Assembly (NCBI RefSeq): GCF_040720935.1 | Contig: NZ_JBFDAE010000001.1 | Coordinates: forward strand, 310,001-374,000 | From: Jejuia sp040720935 | GTDB lineage: Bacteria > Bacteroidota > Bacteroidia > Flavobacteriales > Flavobacteriaceae | Direction of reading: 5' to 3' | Length of the DNA: 64,000 nucleotides | In this document: positions 18,415 to 28,086 of the stretch, piece by piece | Layout of the letters: the number at the start of each line of letters is the position of its first letter | Position numbering within the stretch: position 1 is the first letter of the stretch | The notes under the pieces: model-generated | The model's input: only the letters and a program-made list of their open reading frames with translations | Databases searched by the model: none | What the model was told of the DNA's origin: nothing | Position numbers and translations under genes: made by a program

Positions 18415-19496
18415 AAAATGTGCTTGTACTTACTAAGACAAATTGGAATGAAGCACCAAGGATAAGGCATCAAATCACTCATTTGTTAAGAGAAAATGGT
18501 TATAACGTATCCTATGTTGAAAAAAACACCTACAAAAATATTTTCGTTTCAGAGAGAATAGAGGAAGGCATCAAATTCTTCTCGCACGCAGAACTTATTC
18601 ATCATCAGCTGCGATATTTTCCATTAATTCAAAGACTCAATAATTTTGTTGTAAAAATATATTTAAAAAGAATATCTAAAAAAGGTCAAATTGATTTCAT
18701 AGTTAATTTTAATTATGATTATTCTTTTTTAAAGGAATTGTTTCCAAGAAAAAAAATTATAACACTTATCAATGACGATTTCGAGGAGCAATCGAAGTTT
18801 GGTATGCGAAAACAAATTAGAAATCAAGTCAAAAATACATGTATAAACTCTGATTATGTTCTAACTGTTTCTTATCCTCTTTTTGATAAGATAAAAAATT
18901 ATAAAGAGGATGTGGCCATATTGTTTCCGTGGAGTAAAAACAGATATAAGTTTCCAGAAAAAAGTGTTACTATAAGAAAAACAGTTCTATATTTTGGGTT
19001 TATTGGTAGACTTGATTGGTATATGGTAGAAATGTTGGTTAAAAAAACAAATTATAATTTTAGATTTATAGGACCAAGTATTAAAAATACTGACGCAGAT
19101 AAAATTTCTTCTTTAAAAGGTAAATACGACAATTTTGAATATGTTCCTTATACAACTTGGGAGAACTTAGATTTGAGAGATGTTTTTTGTTCTATATTGC
19201 CATATAATTCAGATCTAAAGAGTGTTCAAGCTTGCACAATAAGTAACAGAGCATTTAATTTGCTGTCATTGGGGATACCTTTGGTTTATGCAGATTTAAA
19301 AAACATTATTGAAGCTCCTAATACTGTTATTAGAACAAATAAAAACTTTAAAGAATATGACGAATCATTAAAATTCTTTTTTGATAACTTTTATGATGTT
19401 CAAAAGGACATAGAGACATTTCTTGAAAATCATTACAAAGAGAACAGATGGGAAATATTAGAGAATATTATAAATAGTAAAGGCGAAAACAAGTAG
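18411..19496 (+). CDS. glycosyltransferase, GT4-like
   Basis: 361 residues, soluble. The N-terminal VLVLTKTNWNEAPRIRHQI is typical of GT-B enzymes that start with a strand and an E-A-PR substrate loop. The C-terminal domain begins FGFIGRLDW and includes LSLGIPLVYADLKNIIEAPN, a loose version of the GT4 nucleotide-sugar binding region (the E-x7-E pair is not clear). It probably adds one sugar of the repeat unit at the cytoplasmic face. Donor and acceptor are unknown. It overlaps the upstream gene by 4 nt (ATGA). Confidence 0.7.
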   Translation: MKNVLVLTKTNWNEAPRIRHQITHLLRENGYNVSYVEKNTYKNIFVSERIEEGIKFFSHAELIHHQLRYFPLIQRLNNFVVKIYLKRISKKGQIDFIVNFNYDYSFLKELFPRKKIITLINDDFEEQSKFGMRKQIRNQVKNTCINSDYVLTVSYPLFDKIKNYKEDVAILFPWSKNRYKFPEKSVTIRKTVLYFGFIGRLDWYMVEMLVKKTNYNFRFIGPSIKNTDADKISSLKGKYDNFEYVPYTTWENLDLRDVFCSILPYNSDLKSVQACTISNRAFNLLSLGIPLVYADLKNIIEAPNTVIRTNKNFKEYDESLKFFFDNFYDVQKDIETFLENHYKENRWEILENIINSKGENK

Positions 19497-19532
19497 TTCG
19501 AATCTATTTATAAAATAATTGAAAAAGTATAA

Positions 19533-21653
19533 ATGAAACAAATCATACAAGACCTTAAAAACGGAGAAACGATATTAGAAGAAGTACCAGTTCCTATGGT
19601 GAAATCGGGGCATGTACTTATTAAAACCACAAAATCCTTAGTGTCATTGGGCACAGAAAGAATGTTGGTGGAATTTGGTAAGGCTAATTTTATTCAAAAA
19701 GCACGCCAACAGCCCGATAAGGTTAAAATGGTTTTGGATAAAGTAAAAACAGACGGTTTAAAACCAACTATGGATGCTGTACTTAATAAATTAAATCAAC
19801 CATTACCACTAGGCTATTGTAATGTGGGAGAAGTTGTTGCCGTTGGAAAAGGTGTTGAAGATTTTAATGTAGGCGATAGAGTAGCTTCCAATGGGAATCA
19901 TGCAGAATATGTAAATGTTCCTAAAAATTTAACCGCAAAAATTCCAGATAATGTAACTGATGAAGAAGCTGCATTTACGGTAATAGGTTCTATAGGTTTA
20001 CAAGGCATAAGATTATTGAGCCCTACTTTTGGAGAAACCATAGTTGTAGTTGGTTTGGGGCTTATAGGTTTGGTTACCGCAGAATTATTATTGGCAAATG
20101 GTTGCAACGTTATAGGTTTTGATTTTGATCCTGAAAAAATAAAATTAGCAAAAGAGAAAGGCGTCATTGCGATAAACCCTGCAGAAGGCACCGACCAAGT
20201 AAAATTTGTAGAATCTTACACTAATGGTGTTGGAGCCGATGGTGTTATAATTACAGCCTCTAATAAAAGCAACGACATTATTTCCCAGTCTGCTAATATG
20301 AGTAGAAAAAAAGGGAGAATTGTTCTGGTGGGTGTTATTGGACTGAACATCAGTAGGGCCGATTTTTTCAAAAAAGAGTTATCCTTTCAAGTATCCTGTT
20401 CTTATGGTGCTGGTAGGTATGACGAGGAGTACGAAACAAAAGGTCACGATTACCCAATAGGATACGTAAGATGGACAGAGAAAAGAAATTTTGAAGCAGT
20501 TTTAGCGGCCCTTTCAAAAGGCACTTTAAACGTTAAACCTTTAATTACCGAGCGCATTCCTTTAGTGGATTACAAAAAGATTTATGGAGATATGAACGCT
20601 TCTAAATCTATTGCATCGATTATTGAATATAATGCAACCGAAGCTCCAAAATCAACTGTAGTAATTGCCGAAAAATCTTTTGAAGGGAAAAAAGGTGTTG
20701 TTGGCATTATTGGTTCTGGTAATTTTACAAGTTCAACCATACTTCCGAGTCTTAAAAAAATAGCTACGGATATAAAATACATAGCGAGTTCAGGAGGGTT
20801 GTCCTCTACAATTATGGCCAAACGTCATAAGATAGCTAATTCTACTTCAAACTATAAGGAAATTCTAGAAGATAAAGATGTTGATTTAGTGTTAATTACA
20901 ACCCAGCACAACATGCACGCTAAAATGGTTTTAGAGTCTATAAAAGCAGATAAAAGCGTGTTTGTTGAAAAACCTTTAGCACTTAATGCTACTGAGTTGG
21001 ATGACATAATTTCAGAATATACTGCTCGAAATGTAAATGTGTCCGTTGGATTTAATAGACGTTTTGCACCGCTTGCAAAAAAAATGAAACAACTTTTAGG
21101 AAATGATAACGCACCAATTAATATTGTGGCAACAATGAATGCAGGCTTTATTCCAGCAGAGGTTTGGGTGCACGATATGGAAGTTGGTGGCGGAAGAATA
21201 ATTGGAGAAGCGTGCCATTATATAGATTTATGCAGTTATTTTGCCGGTAGTAAAGTAAAAGCAGTCTGTATGAATGCTATGGGTGCAAATCCTGAAGAAA
21301 ACACAGATAATGCTAGTATTTTGTTACAATATGAAAACGGTACCAATGCAGTAATAAATTATTTTGCAAACGGAAGTAAGGCATACTCCAAAGAACGCTT
21401 AGAGGTGTATTCGCAAGAGCGCACACTAATTATGGATAATTGGAGAAAGTTAAAAGGCTATGGCTTCAAAGGGTTTTCAAAGGCAGGCACCAAACAAGAT
21501 AAAGGGCATTTTAATCAATTTAATGAGCTTGTAAAACAACAACAAAAAGGGGGAACTGCTATAATTCCGTTTGACGATATTGTAAATACAACCAAGGCTT
21601 CCTTTGCAGCAATTGAATCTCTTAAGTCAGGTAAATGGATAGCAATAAAGTAA
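19533..21653 (+). CDS. bi-domain oxidoreductase: zinc-type alcohol dehydrogenase fused to Gfo/Idh/MocA
   Basis: 706 residues. The N-terminal ~375 form an MDR alcohol-dehydrogenase unit (GYCNVGEVVAVGKG, VVGLGLIGLVTAELL Rossmann loop). From about 386 a second dinucleotide fold begins, GVVGIIGSGNFTSSTILPSL, with the EKPLALN catalytic Lys region and GGGRIIGEACHYIDL of Gfo/Idh/MocA enzymes. Such fusions occur in bacterial polysaccharide loci beside heparinase-like genes. Two linked redox steps could interconvert C3 or C4 stereochemistry of a sugar, but the substrate is unknown. The next gene starts inside its last 19 nt, so translation is coupled. Confidence 0.85.
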   Translation: MKQIIQDLKNGETILEEVPVPMVKSGHVLIKTTKSLVSLGTERMLVEFGKANFIQKARQQPDKVKMVLDKVKTDGLKPTMDAVLNKLNQPLPLGYCNVGEVVAVGKGVEDFNVGDRVASNGNHAEYVNVPKNLTAKIPDNVTDEEAAFTVIGSIGLQGIRLLSPTFGETIVVVGLGLIGLVTAELLLANGCNVIGFDFDPEKIKLAKEKGVIAINPAEGTDQVKFVESYTNGVGADGVIITASNKSNDIISQSANMSRKKGRIVLVGVIGLNISRADFFKKELSFQVSCSYGAGRYDEEYETKGHDYPIGYVRWTEKRNFEAVLAALSKGTLNVKPLITERIPLVDYKKIYGDMNASKSIASIIEYNATEAPKSTVVIAEKSFEGKKGVVGIIGSGNFTSSTILPSLKKIATDIKYIASSGGLSSTIMAKRHKIANSTSNYKEILEDKDVDLVLITTQHNMHAKMVLESIKADKSVFVEKPLALNATELDDIISEYTARNVNVSVGFNRRFAPLAKKMKQLLGNDNAPINIVATMNAGFIPAEVWVHDMEVGGGRIIGEACHYIDLCSYFAGSKVKAVCMNAMGANPEENTDNASILLQYENGTNAVINYFANGSKAYSKERLEVYSQERTLIMDNWRKLKGYGFKGFSKAGTKQDKGHFNQFNELVKQQQKGGTAIIPFDDIVNTTKASFAAIESLKSGKWIAIK

Positions 21654-23227
21654 AATTATTAATCCATACAGTAAAATACCTTAGGTTCAAGCAGGTTTAT
21701 TATCGATTATATTATTTTATAAGACATAAATTTTTTAAAAAGACATACGATAAACAATTACAAATTAATATTGAACCTCTAGTTTGGGATAATTTTTTCC
21801 ATTATCAAAATAGTTTTTCAGAACATAATACCTTTACATTTCTTAATATCAGTCATCAATTTGATTCTGATATTGATTGGAATTTCAATGAACATGGTAA
21901 GCTTTGGGCCTATAATTTAAATTATTTTGAGTATTTAAACCAAGAAACCTTATCCAAGGAAGACGGTCTTAAATTAATTAAAGATTACGTTAAAAATGAT
22001 ACCCATTTAAAAGACGGAAAAGAACCTTATCCAATTTCTTTAAGAGGCATTAATTGGATTAAGTTCTTGTCAACACACAAAATTTCAGATAAAGAAATCA
22101 ATCAATACCTTTACAATCATTATCAATTATTATCACACAACCTTGAGTATCATTTATTAGGAAATCATTTACTGGAAAATGGATATGCTTTGTTATTTGG
22201 CGCATATTATTTTAAGGATGGGGTCTTATACAAAAAGGCAAAACACATTCTTTTAGAAGAACTTAAAGAGCAGGTTTTAAGTGATGGTGCACATTTTGAG
22301 CTTTCCCCGATGTACCATCAAATTTTATTGCATCGTTTATTAGATTGTATAAATTTAATTAAAAAAAACCCTCAGAAAGAGGACGAGTTGTTTCCATTTT
22401 TAATAAAAACAGCAGTAAAAATGCTTTCTTGGTTACAAGTGGTAACTTATAAAAACGGCAATATCCCCATGGTAAATGATAGTGCTTATGGCATAGCAGC
22501 AGAATCTAAAAAGTTATTCGCTTATGCTGAAAGTTTAAATTTACAATGGAAAAAAGCTTTGTTATCAGATTCTGGATATCGAAAAATTGAAAACAATATC
22601 TATGAATTATTTTTGGACGTAGGTCATGTTGGTCCAAAATATCAACCAGGGCATGCACATTCAGACACATTTAGTTTTGAGCTTTACGTAAATGAAAAAC
22701 CAATTATTGTTGATACTGGGGTTTCTACTTATGAAAAAAATGAACAAAGACAAATAGAACGTTCTACCGCATCTCATAATACAGTAAAAATTGGTGATTA
22801 CGAGCAAACTGATGTTTGGGGAGGTTTTAGGGTCGCAAAAAGAGCAAAAATAATAAAGCTTAAAGAATCGGAAGGCTTAATTGAAGCTTCACATGATGGT
22901 TATAAAAAATTGAATATTTTACATACCAGAAGTTTTTCTGCAAAAAAAGAAGGGATTGAAATAAATGATTCTCTTTCTGCTAGTTCGCAAAATATAAATA
23001 AGTCATATTTGCATCTACACCATAGTATCGAAAAACTTGTAAATATTGGAAATACAATTAAATTAATTAATGAAAATATTACAATTAGTTTTTCTGAAGA
23101 AGTAAGTAAAATAGATATTATAGATTATCATTTTCCTTTAGGATACAACAAAATAAAGAAAGCAAAAAAGATTGAAGTTAGTTTTGGCAATGCTTTAAAA
23201 ACAGAGATAGATATAAGTAAAATATGA
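21635..23227 (+). CDS. heparinase II/III-like (alginate lyase-like) protein without export signal
   Basis: 530 residues. An alpha/alpha toroid N-terminal part contains HLLGNHLLENGYALLFGAYYF and FELSPMYHQILLHRLLD. A C-terminal beta-sandwich contains PGHAHSDTFSFEL and ASHNTVKIG, the conserved core of heparinase II/III and related uronate lyases with the active-site His/Tyr regions. The N-terminus (MDSNKVKLLIHTVKYLRFKQ) is charged, not a signal peptide, so the protein appears cytoplasmic or membrane-peripheral. It overlaps the bi-domain oxidoreductase gene by 19 nt and the next glycosyltransferase by 4 nt. A biosynthetic or editing role is more likely than catabolism. Confidence 0.8.
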   Translation: MDSNKVKLLIHTVKYLRFKQVYYRLYYFIRHKFFKKTYDKQLQINIEPLVWDNFFHYQNSFSEHNTFTFLNISHQFDSDIDWNFNEHGKLWAYNLNYFEYLNQETLSKEDGLKLIKDYVKNDTHLKDGKEPYPISLRGINWIKFLSTHKISDKEINQYLYNHYQLLSHNLEYHLLGNHLLENGYALLFGAYYFKDGVLYKKAKHILLEELKEQVLSDGAHFELSPMYHQILLHRLLDCINLIKKNPQKEDELFPFLIKTAVKMLSWLQVVTYKNGNIPMVNDSAYGIAAESKKLFAYAESLNLQWKKALLSDSGYRKIENNIYELFLDVGHVGPKYQPGHAHSDTFSFELYVNEKPIIVDTGVSTYEKNEQRQIERSTASHNTVKIGDYEQTDVWGGFRVAKRAKIIKLKESEGLIEASHDGYKKLNILHTRSFSAKKEGIEINDSLSASSQNINKSYLHLHHSIEKLVNIGNTIKLINENITISFSEEVSKIDIIDYHFPLGYNKIKKAKKIEVSFGNALKTEIDISKI

Positions 23228-24420
23228 AGATTTTATTCTTAACCGATAATTTTCCCCCAGAAGTAAACGCACCCGCAACCCGTACCTACGAACATTGTAG
23301 AGAATGGGTTAAACAAGGTGTGGATGTTACTGTTGTAACCTGTGCACCTAATTTTCCCGAAGGAAAAGTATTTAAAGGCTATAAAAACAAATTATTTCAA
23401 AAAGAAAAAATAGAGGAGATCAACGTTATTAGAGTATGGTCTTACATTAGCGCAAATAAAGGATTTGTTAAAAGAATTTTAGATTACCTAAGTTTTATGT
23501 TAAGTGCTTTTATTGCTGGGTTATTTATTAAAACAGATCTAATTATTGCCACCTCACCACAATTCTTTACTGCTATTTCTGGAAGGTGGTTGTCTTTCTG
23601 GAAAAGAAAGCCATGGATAATGGAAGTTAGAGATCTTTGGCCAGAGTCTATTAAGGCAGTTGGTGCCATGGAAGATAATCCAGCTATAAAGTTTTTTGAA
23701 TACTTAGAGCGAAAAATGTATGCATCTGCTGATAAAATAGTGGTTGTAACTGATACTTTTAAAGCTCAGTTAATAGAAAAGCATCAGGTTAATCCCTCTA
23801 AAATTAAGGTTGTAAAGAATGGAATGAATTTAGAGCTGTTTCGGCCTAAAGAAAAGCACAAGGCACTTTTAGATAAGCTGTCTCTTAACAACAAATTTGT
23901 TATTGGTTATATAGGTACTCATGGTATGGCTCATGCATTAGATTTTGTTTTAAAAAGTGCAAGTAAAATATCAAACCCAAAAATCCATTTCTTATTCATT
24001 GGCGCCGGAGCAAAAAAAGAGGAGTTGATAAAACTTAAGGAAGAGTTAAAGCTTACTAATGTTACTATGCTAGGGCTTGTTTCTAAAAAGGAAATAAAAA
24101 ATTATATATCAATATTAGATGTAAGCTTGGTAAATTTAAAAAAGAGTAACACTTTCAAGTCCGTTATACCTTCTAAGATATTCGAAAGTGTAGCCATGCA
24201 CAAACCCGTTCTTTTAGGCGTAGAAGGTGAATCTAAGAAATTGGTTTTGGATTATGGTGTTGGTGAAGTATTTGAACCCGAGAATGAACAAGAGTTTATA
24301 ACCAAAATAGATTCTATGATAAATGCTCCAAAAAGTTACACCATTGGGTTTTCTAGATTAATTAGAGATTTTGATAGAAAAAATCAAGCAACTAAAATGT
24401 TAATTTTTTTAAAGAAATAA
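23224..24420 (+). CDS. WbuB-like family 4 glycosyltransferase
   Basis: 398 residues, GT-B fold. The start ILFLTDNFPPEVNAPATRTYEHCREW and the segment MEVRDLWPESIKAVGAM are hallmarks of the WbuB branch, known for N-acetyl-fucosamine-type transferases in O-antigen clusters. The C-terminal domain has GYIGTHGMAHALDFVL, FIGAGAKKEEL and PSKIFESVAMHKPVLLGVEGES, the acceptor and nucleotide-binding parts of GT4. Its ATG overlaps the stop of the heparinase-like gene. Donor specificity is unknown. Confidence 0.85.
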   Translation: MKILFLTDNFPPEVNAPATRTYEHCREWVKQGVDVTVVTCAPNFPEGKVFKGYKNKLFQKEKIEEINVIRVWSYISANKGFVKRILDYLSFMLSAFIAGLFIKTDLIIATSPQFFTAISGRWLSFWKRKPWIMEVRDLWPESIKAVGAMEDNPAIKFFEYLERKMYASADKIVVVTDTFKAQLIEKHQVNPSKIKVVKNGMNLELFRPKEKHKALLDKLSLNNKFVIGYIGTHGMAHALDFVLKSASKISNPKIHFLFIGAGAKKEELIKLKEELKLTNVTMLGLVSKKEIKNYISILDVSLVNLKKSNTFKSVIPSKIFESVAMHKPVLLGVEGESKKLVLDYGVGEVFEPENEQEFITKIDSMINAPKSYTIGFSRLIRDFDRKNQATKMLIFLKK

Positions 24421-24474
24421 TCTAGGTTCTTTCTAGTAGCTTTATTCTAAAGTCTTTTATCAAAAAAAAATGCT

Positions 24475-24482
24475 TATTTTTG
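24475..24482 (+). promoter_or_regulatory. -7 promoter element for the WecA-like gene
   Basis: TATTTTTG matches TAnnTTTG exactly and lies in the 59-nt gap after the glycosyltransferase. It overlaps the TTG at 24480, which argues against TTG as a start. No convincing -33 TTG is seen. Confidence 0.4.
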
Positions 24483-24500
24483 GTCACTAAAGAGGGTTTT

Positions 24501-25655
24501 GTGTCGATTTACTATTGTGTATTTTTCTTTTTAGGAGCTTATATCTTAACATATTTTACTATTCCAAAAATAATTGGGCTTGTTGAGTATAAAAACCTTA
24601 TGGATAATCCCAACAGTAGGAGTTCGCATTTAAAACGAACACCTACTTTAGGAGGCGTATCTTTTTTTTATACACTTATAATTGCCTTATTCTTTCTCAG
24701 AAACTGGAGTGATAATGATGAAGCCATGTTTTTTATTCCTGGCTTAACTATTTTGTTTATTATTGGCTTAAAAGATGACTTAGTGGTGCTTTCTCCATAC
24801 TCTAAATTAGCTGCCCAATTCATATCTGTCTCCTTCATTTTGAGCAATGAAGCATTTAGCATCCATTCTTTACATGGGTTCTTTGGGGTTTTTGATATTC
24901 CAGTATTTGCGTCCTACATAATTGGTGGATTTATTATGATTACCATTATCAATGCCTACAATTTAATAGATGGTATTGATGGATTAGCCGCTATAGTTGG
25001 CATAGTGATTCTTATAATCTATTCCACATTATTTTATATGACACAAGACTATTTTTATCTTTTGCTAAGTTTGACACTTAACGGATGTTTAATAGCCTTT
25101 TTAAAATATAACCTGTCGTCCACCAAAGAAAAAATTTTTATGGGAGATACAGGCTCGCTGTTGGTAGGTTTTATTATCAGTATTTTGACGCTTAAATTTT
25201 TAGCATTGCCGCCACATAAACTGGAAAACTTACCGTTTTTAATAGAAAATATTCCTTTAATCGCGATAGGCATTTTAATTGTGCCATTGTTTGATACCGC
25301 GAGGGTTTTCACAATTAGACTAGCGAATAGAAGAAGCCCCTTTTCGGCAGACAGAAACCATACACACCATATTTTAATAGATTATTTTAAAATATCCCAC
25401 AGAAAGGCAAGCCTAATAATAGGTGCTTTTAACCTGGTTTTTGTTTATTTGTTTATAATTTTGGGGAGTACTTCTTATAATTTTTGGTTGGTTACTGTAT
25501 TAGTGGTTACAGTTATTATACTGGCATATTTTTTTTACAGATATAATTATAGTTTTTCTAATGTGAAACGGAAAATTAAATTTCAACGTAAGATTGATAA
25601 TGTTAAAAACAAGGGAAAAAGTATCATTCGAAATAAAAATGAAAAAGAGGAATAA
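24501..25655 (+). CDS. WecA/MraY-like undecaprenyl-phosphate sugar-1-phosphate transferase
   Basis: A polytopic membrane enzyme of about 384 residues that transfers HexNAc-1-phosphate to undecaprenyl phosphate to start a lipid-linked glycan. Family signatures are visible: GLKDDLVVLSPYSKLAAQ, NAYNLIDGIDGLA, MGDTGSLLVGF and ADRNHTHHIL. About ten hydrophobic helices precede a basic cytoplasmic tail. Start: TTG 24480 falls inside a probable promoter element, so I use GTG 24501 (followed by SIYYC and the first helix). TTG 24480 remains possible. Together with the WcaJ-like gene at 26674 the locus has two initiating transferases of different fold. Confidence 0.82.
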   Translation: MSIYYCVFFFLGAYILTYFTIPKIIGLVEYKNLMDNPNSRSSHLKRTPTLGGVSFFYTLIIALFFLRNWSDNDEAMFFIPGLTILFIIGLKDDLVVLSPYSKLAAQFISVSFILSNEAFSIHSLHGFFGVFDIPVFASYIIGGFIMITIINAYNLIDGIDGLAAIVGIVILIIYSTLFYMTQDYFYLLLSLTLNGCLIAFLKYNLSSTKEKIFMGDTGSLLVGFIISILTLKFLALPPHKLENLPFLIENIPLIAIGILIVPLFDTARVFTIRLANRRSPFSADRNHTHHILIDYFKISHRKASLIIGAFNLVFVYLFIILGSTSYNFWLVTVLVVTVIILAYFFYRYNYSFSNVKRKIKFQRKIDNVKNKGKSIIRNKNEKEE

Positions 25656-25684
25656 TAGGTTTAATCTAAAATAGAAATATTATT

Positions 25685-26686
25685 TTGAAAAAAATTTTAA
25701 TTACCGGAGCTGCAGGGTTTCTAGGCTCGCATTTATGTGATAGATTCATCAAAGAAGGGTATTATGTTGTAGGTATGGATAATTTTATAACTGGCAACAA
25801 GAAAAATATAGAACATTTAAACGGATTAAGTAATTTTGAGTTCGTTGCTCATGATGTTACTAATTTCATTGAACTGAGAGGAAAGCTAGATTATATATTG
25901 CATTTTGCCTCTCCAGCAAGTCCAATAGATTATTTAAAAATACCAATTCAAACCTTAAAAGTAGGCTCTATAGGAACACATAATTTATTAGGATTGGCAT
26001 TAGCAAAAAAAGCACGGATTTTAATTGCTTCAACATCCGAAATCTATGGAGATCCTTTGGTGCATCCTCAAACAGAAGATTATTACGGCAATGTTAATAC
26101 TATTGGTCCTAGAGGTGTTTACGATGAAGCCAAGCGCTTTCAAGAATCTATAACCATGGCATACCACAGGTTTCATGGATTAGAAACCCGTATTGTTAGA
26201 ATTTTTAATACATACGGCCCGAGAATGCGATTAAACGACGGTAGAGTAATACCCGCATTTATGGGGCAATCACTTCGAGGAGAAGATTTAACTATTTTTG
26301 GAGACGGATTGCAAACGCGCTCCTTCTGTTATGTGGACGATCAAGTAGAAGGCATTTATAGATTGTTGTTAAGCGATTATACCTATCCTGTTAATATTGG
26401 TAATCCTCACGAAATTACTATTAAAGACTTTGCAGAAGAAATCATAAATCTTACAGGCACAAAGAATAAAATCGTTTATAAAGATTTACCGGTCAATGAC
26501 CCATTACAGAGGCAACCAGATATCTCTTTAGCAAAAAAAATATTAGATTGGGAGCCTAAGGTGCAAAGAAAAGAAGGTATGGCTATAACTTTTGATTACT
26601 TTAAAAGTTTAAGTAAAGAAGAACTTTATAAAAGTGAACATAAAGATTTCTCTGAATTTAAAAAGCCTAAAAAATGGAATACATAA
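25685..26686 (+). CDS. UDP-glucuronate decarboxylase-like SDR epimerase
   Basis: 333 residues, extended SDR: ITGAAGFLGSHLCDRFI, HFASPASPIDY, ASTSEIYGDPLVHPQ, YDEAKRFQES with the Tyr-Lys pair, and GDGLQTRSFCYVDD. The combination, in particular ASPASP and YDEAKR, is typical of UDP-xylose synthase/UXS. It would convert UDP-glucuronate to UDP-xylose or the 4-keto pentose. The start is TTG 25685: a stop at 25667 with no ATG between leaves no alternative, and the Rossmann strand begins at residue 3. No UDP-glucose dehydrogenase is in the window. It overlaps the next gene by 13 nt. Confidence 0.85.
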   Translation: MKKILITGAAGFLGSHLCDRFIKEGYYVVGMDNFITGNKKNIEHLNGLSNFEFVAHDVTNFIELRGKLDYILHFASPASPIDYLKIPIQTLKVGSIGTHNLLGLALAKKARILIASTSEIYGDPLVHPQTEDYYGNVNTIGPRGVYDEAKRFQESITMAYHRFHGLETRIVRIFNTYGPRMRLNDGRVIPAFMGQSLRGEDLTIFGDGLQTRSFCYVDDQVEGIYRLLLSDYTYPVNIGNPHEITIKDFAEEIINLTGTKNKIVYKDLPVNDPLQRQPDISLAKKILDWEPKVQRKEGMAITFDYFKSLSKEELYKSEHKDFSEFKKPKKWNT

Positions 26687-28086
26687 GAGGAAGGTATTCT
26701 TGGGTAATAAAACCTATGTTGATGATTTATGATGTATTTATCATAAATCTTTTTTCCTTTTACATGTTAAGTTTTAATAATGAGGAGCTTCATTTCTTCT
26801 CGTACCAATGGCTAAATAACAAGTATTTACTCTATGGGATATATTCTGTTGTGTTTTGGCTTTTATCATCATACTTAGTTAAGTTTTATCATGTTTATCG
26901 CTATACATCTCCCTTTAACATTATTTCATTATTGGTCAAACAATTTATTGCTTATACAGTTATAACGTTTGCTTTTATAGGGATTTTTAGAAGTATAGAT
27001 TTAGAAGCGTTCGTAACATTTAGGTATTTAACCAATTCTTTCTTGGCAATAGCATTAATGAAGTTTTTAAGCTATTATGCTCTAAAGTTCGTCAGATCCT
27101 ATCTAAAAGGGAATTTGCGAAATGTTTTAATCATTGGGAGTAGCGAAGCAGCTAAGGAGCTTAGTGAAGTATTTCTAAAAAAAAAGGAGTTAGGGTATAA
27201 TCTAAAAGGTATTTTTAGCGATGCGAAAGAAGATTATAAATTTTCTGGAACAGTTAAAGATTGCTACAAATTTTTGGACAAGCACTCAGATATTGACGAA
27301 ATTTATTGCGCAATTGACGAATTGAGCGAAAAGGAGGTTACTAAATTTATACAATATTCCGAAAAAAATAAAAGCAATATTAAATTCATTCCAAGTACGG
27401 ACAAAATTTTAACCACAAGATTAAAAACCGATTATTATAGTTATTTACCAGTACTTTCTCTTCAAGAAGTGGCCTTAAATAATGAAATAAACAAGTTTAT
27501 AAAAAGGAGTTTTGATGTGGTGTTTTCGCTTTTCGTTATTATTTTTATAATGTCTTGGTTATCTGTTATCCTGTTTATTTTAATAAAATTAGAATCTAAA
27601 GGCCCGTTATTTTATAAACATAAGAGACATGGCATAAATTATAAAGAATTTTACTGTTACAAATACAGATCGCTAAGAACAACCAACGAAGTGCAAGGCA
27701 CCTATGTACAAGAGAACGACCATCGCCTTACTAAAATTGGAAAATTTTTGCGAGAAACCAGCTTAGATGAACTGCCTCAATTTTTTAATGTTTTAAAAGG
27801 AGAGATGAGTGTTGTCGGTCCTAGGCCGCATATGCTATCTTATACAGACGACTATTCAAAAATAATAGACAAGTATAATTTTATGTTTAGACATAATGTA
27901 CAACCTGGCATTACAGGATTTGCGCAAGTAAATGGTTTTCGAGGCGAAATTAAATCAGATAGCGATATTATCAATAGAATAAAATATGACATCTTTTATA
28001 TTGAAAACTGGTCTTTACTTCTAGATATAAAAATCATTTTTCAAACTATAATCAATATTATTAAAGGAGATAATAACGCCTATTAA
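26674..28086 (+). CDS. WcaJ-like undecaprenyl-phosphate hexose-1-phosphate transferase
   Basis: 470 residues, polyisoprenyl-phosphate hexose-1-phosphate transferase family. Four N-terminal membrane helices and a central Rossmann-like domain (NVLIIGSSEAAKEL) precede a C-terminal catalytic domain. That domain has KRSFDVVFSLFVII, GPLFYKHKRHG, ETSLDELPQFFNVLKGEMS, VGPRPHM and QPGITGFAQVNGFRGE. It starts lipid-linked glycan assembly with a hexose-1-phosphate (often glucose or galactose). It overlaps the SDR gene by 13 nt and the following GT2 by one nucleotide (TAATG). Confidence 0.9.
   Translation: MEYIRGRYSWVIKPMLMIYDVFIINLFSFYMLSFNNEELHFFSYQWLNNKYLLYGIYSVVFWLLSSYLVKFYHVYRYTSPFNIISLLVKQFIAYTVITFAFIGIFRSIDLEAFVTFRYLTNSFLAIALMKFLSYYALKFVRSYLKGNLRNVLIIGSSEAAKELSEVFLKKKELGYNLKGIFSDAKEDYKFSGTVKDCYKFLDKHSDIDEIYCAIDELSEKEVTKFIQYSEKNKSNIKFIPSTDKILTTRLKTDYYSYLPVLSLQEVALNNEINKFIKRSFDVVFSLFVIIFIMSWLSVILFILIKLESKGPLFYKHKRHGINYKEFYCYKYRSLRTTNEVQGTYVQENDHRLTKIGKFLRETSLDELPQFFNVLKGEMSVVGPRPHMLSYTDDYSKIIDKYNFMFRHNVQPGITGFAQVNGFRGEIKSDSDIINRIKYDIFYIENWSLLLDIKIIFQTIINIIKGDNNAY

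Noticed and set aside
21635..23227. Polysaccharide utilisation locus based on the heparinase-like gene
   Set aside because: No SusC/SusD pair, no export signal and no sulfatase; neighbours are all biosynthetic.
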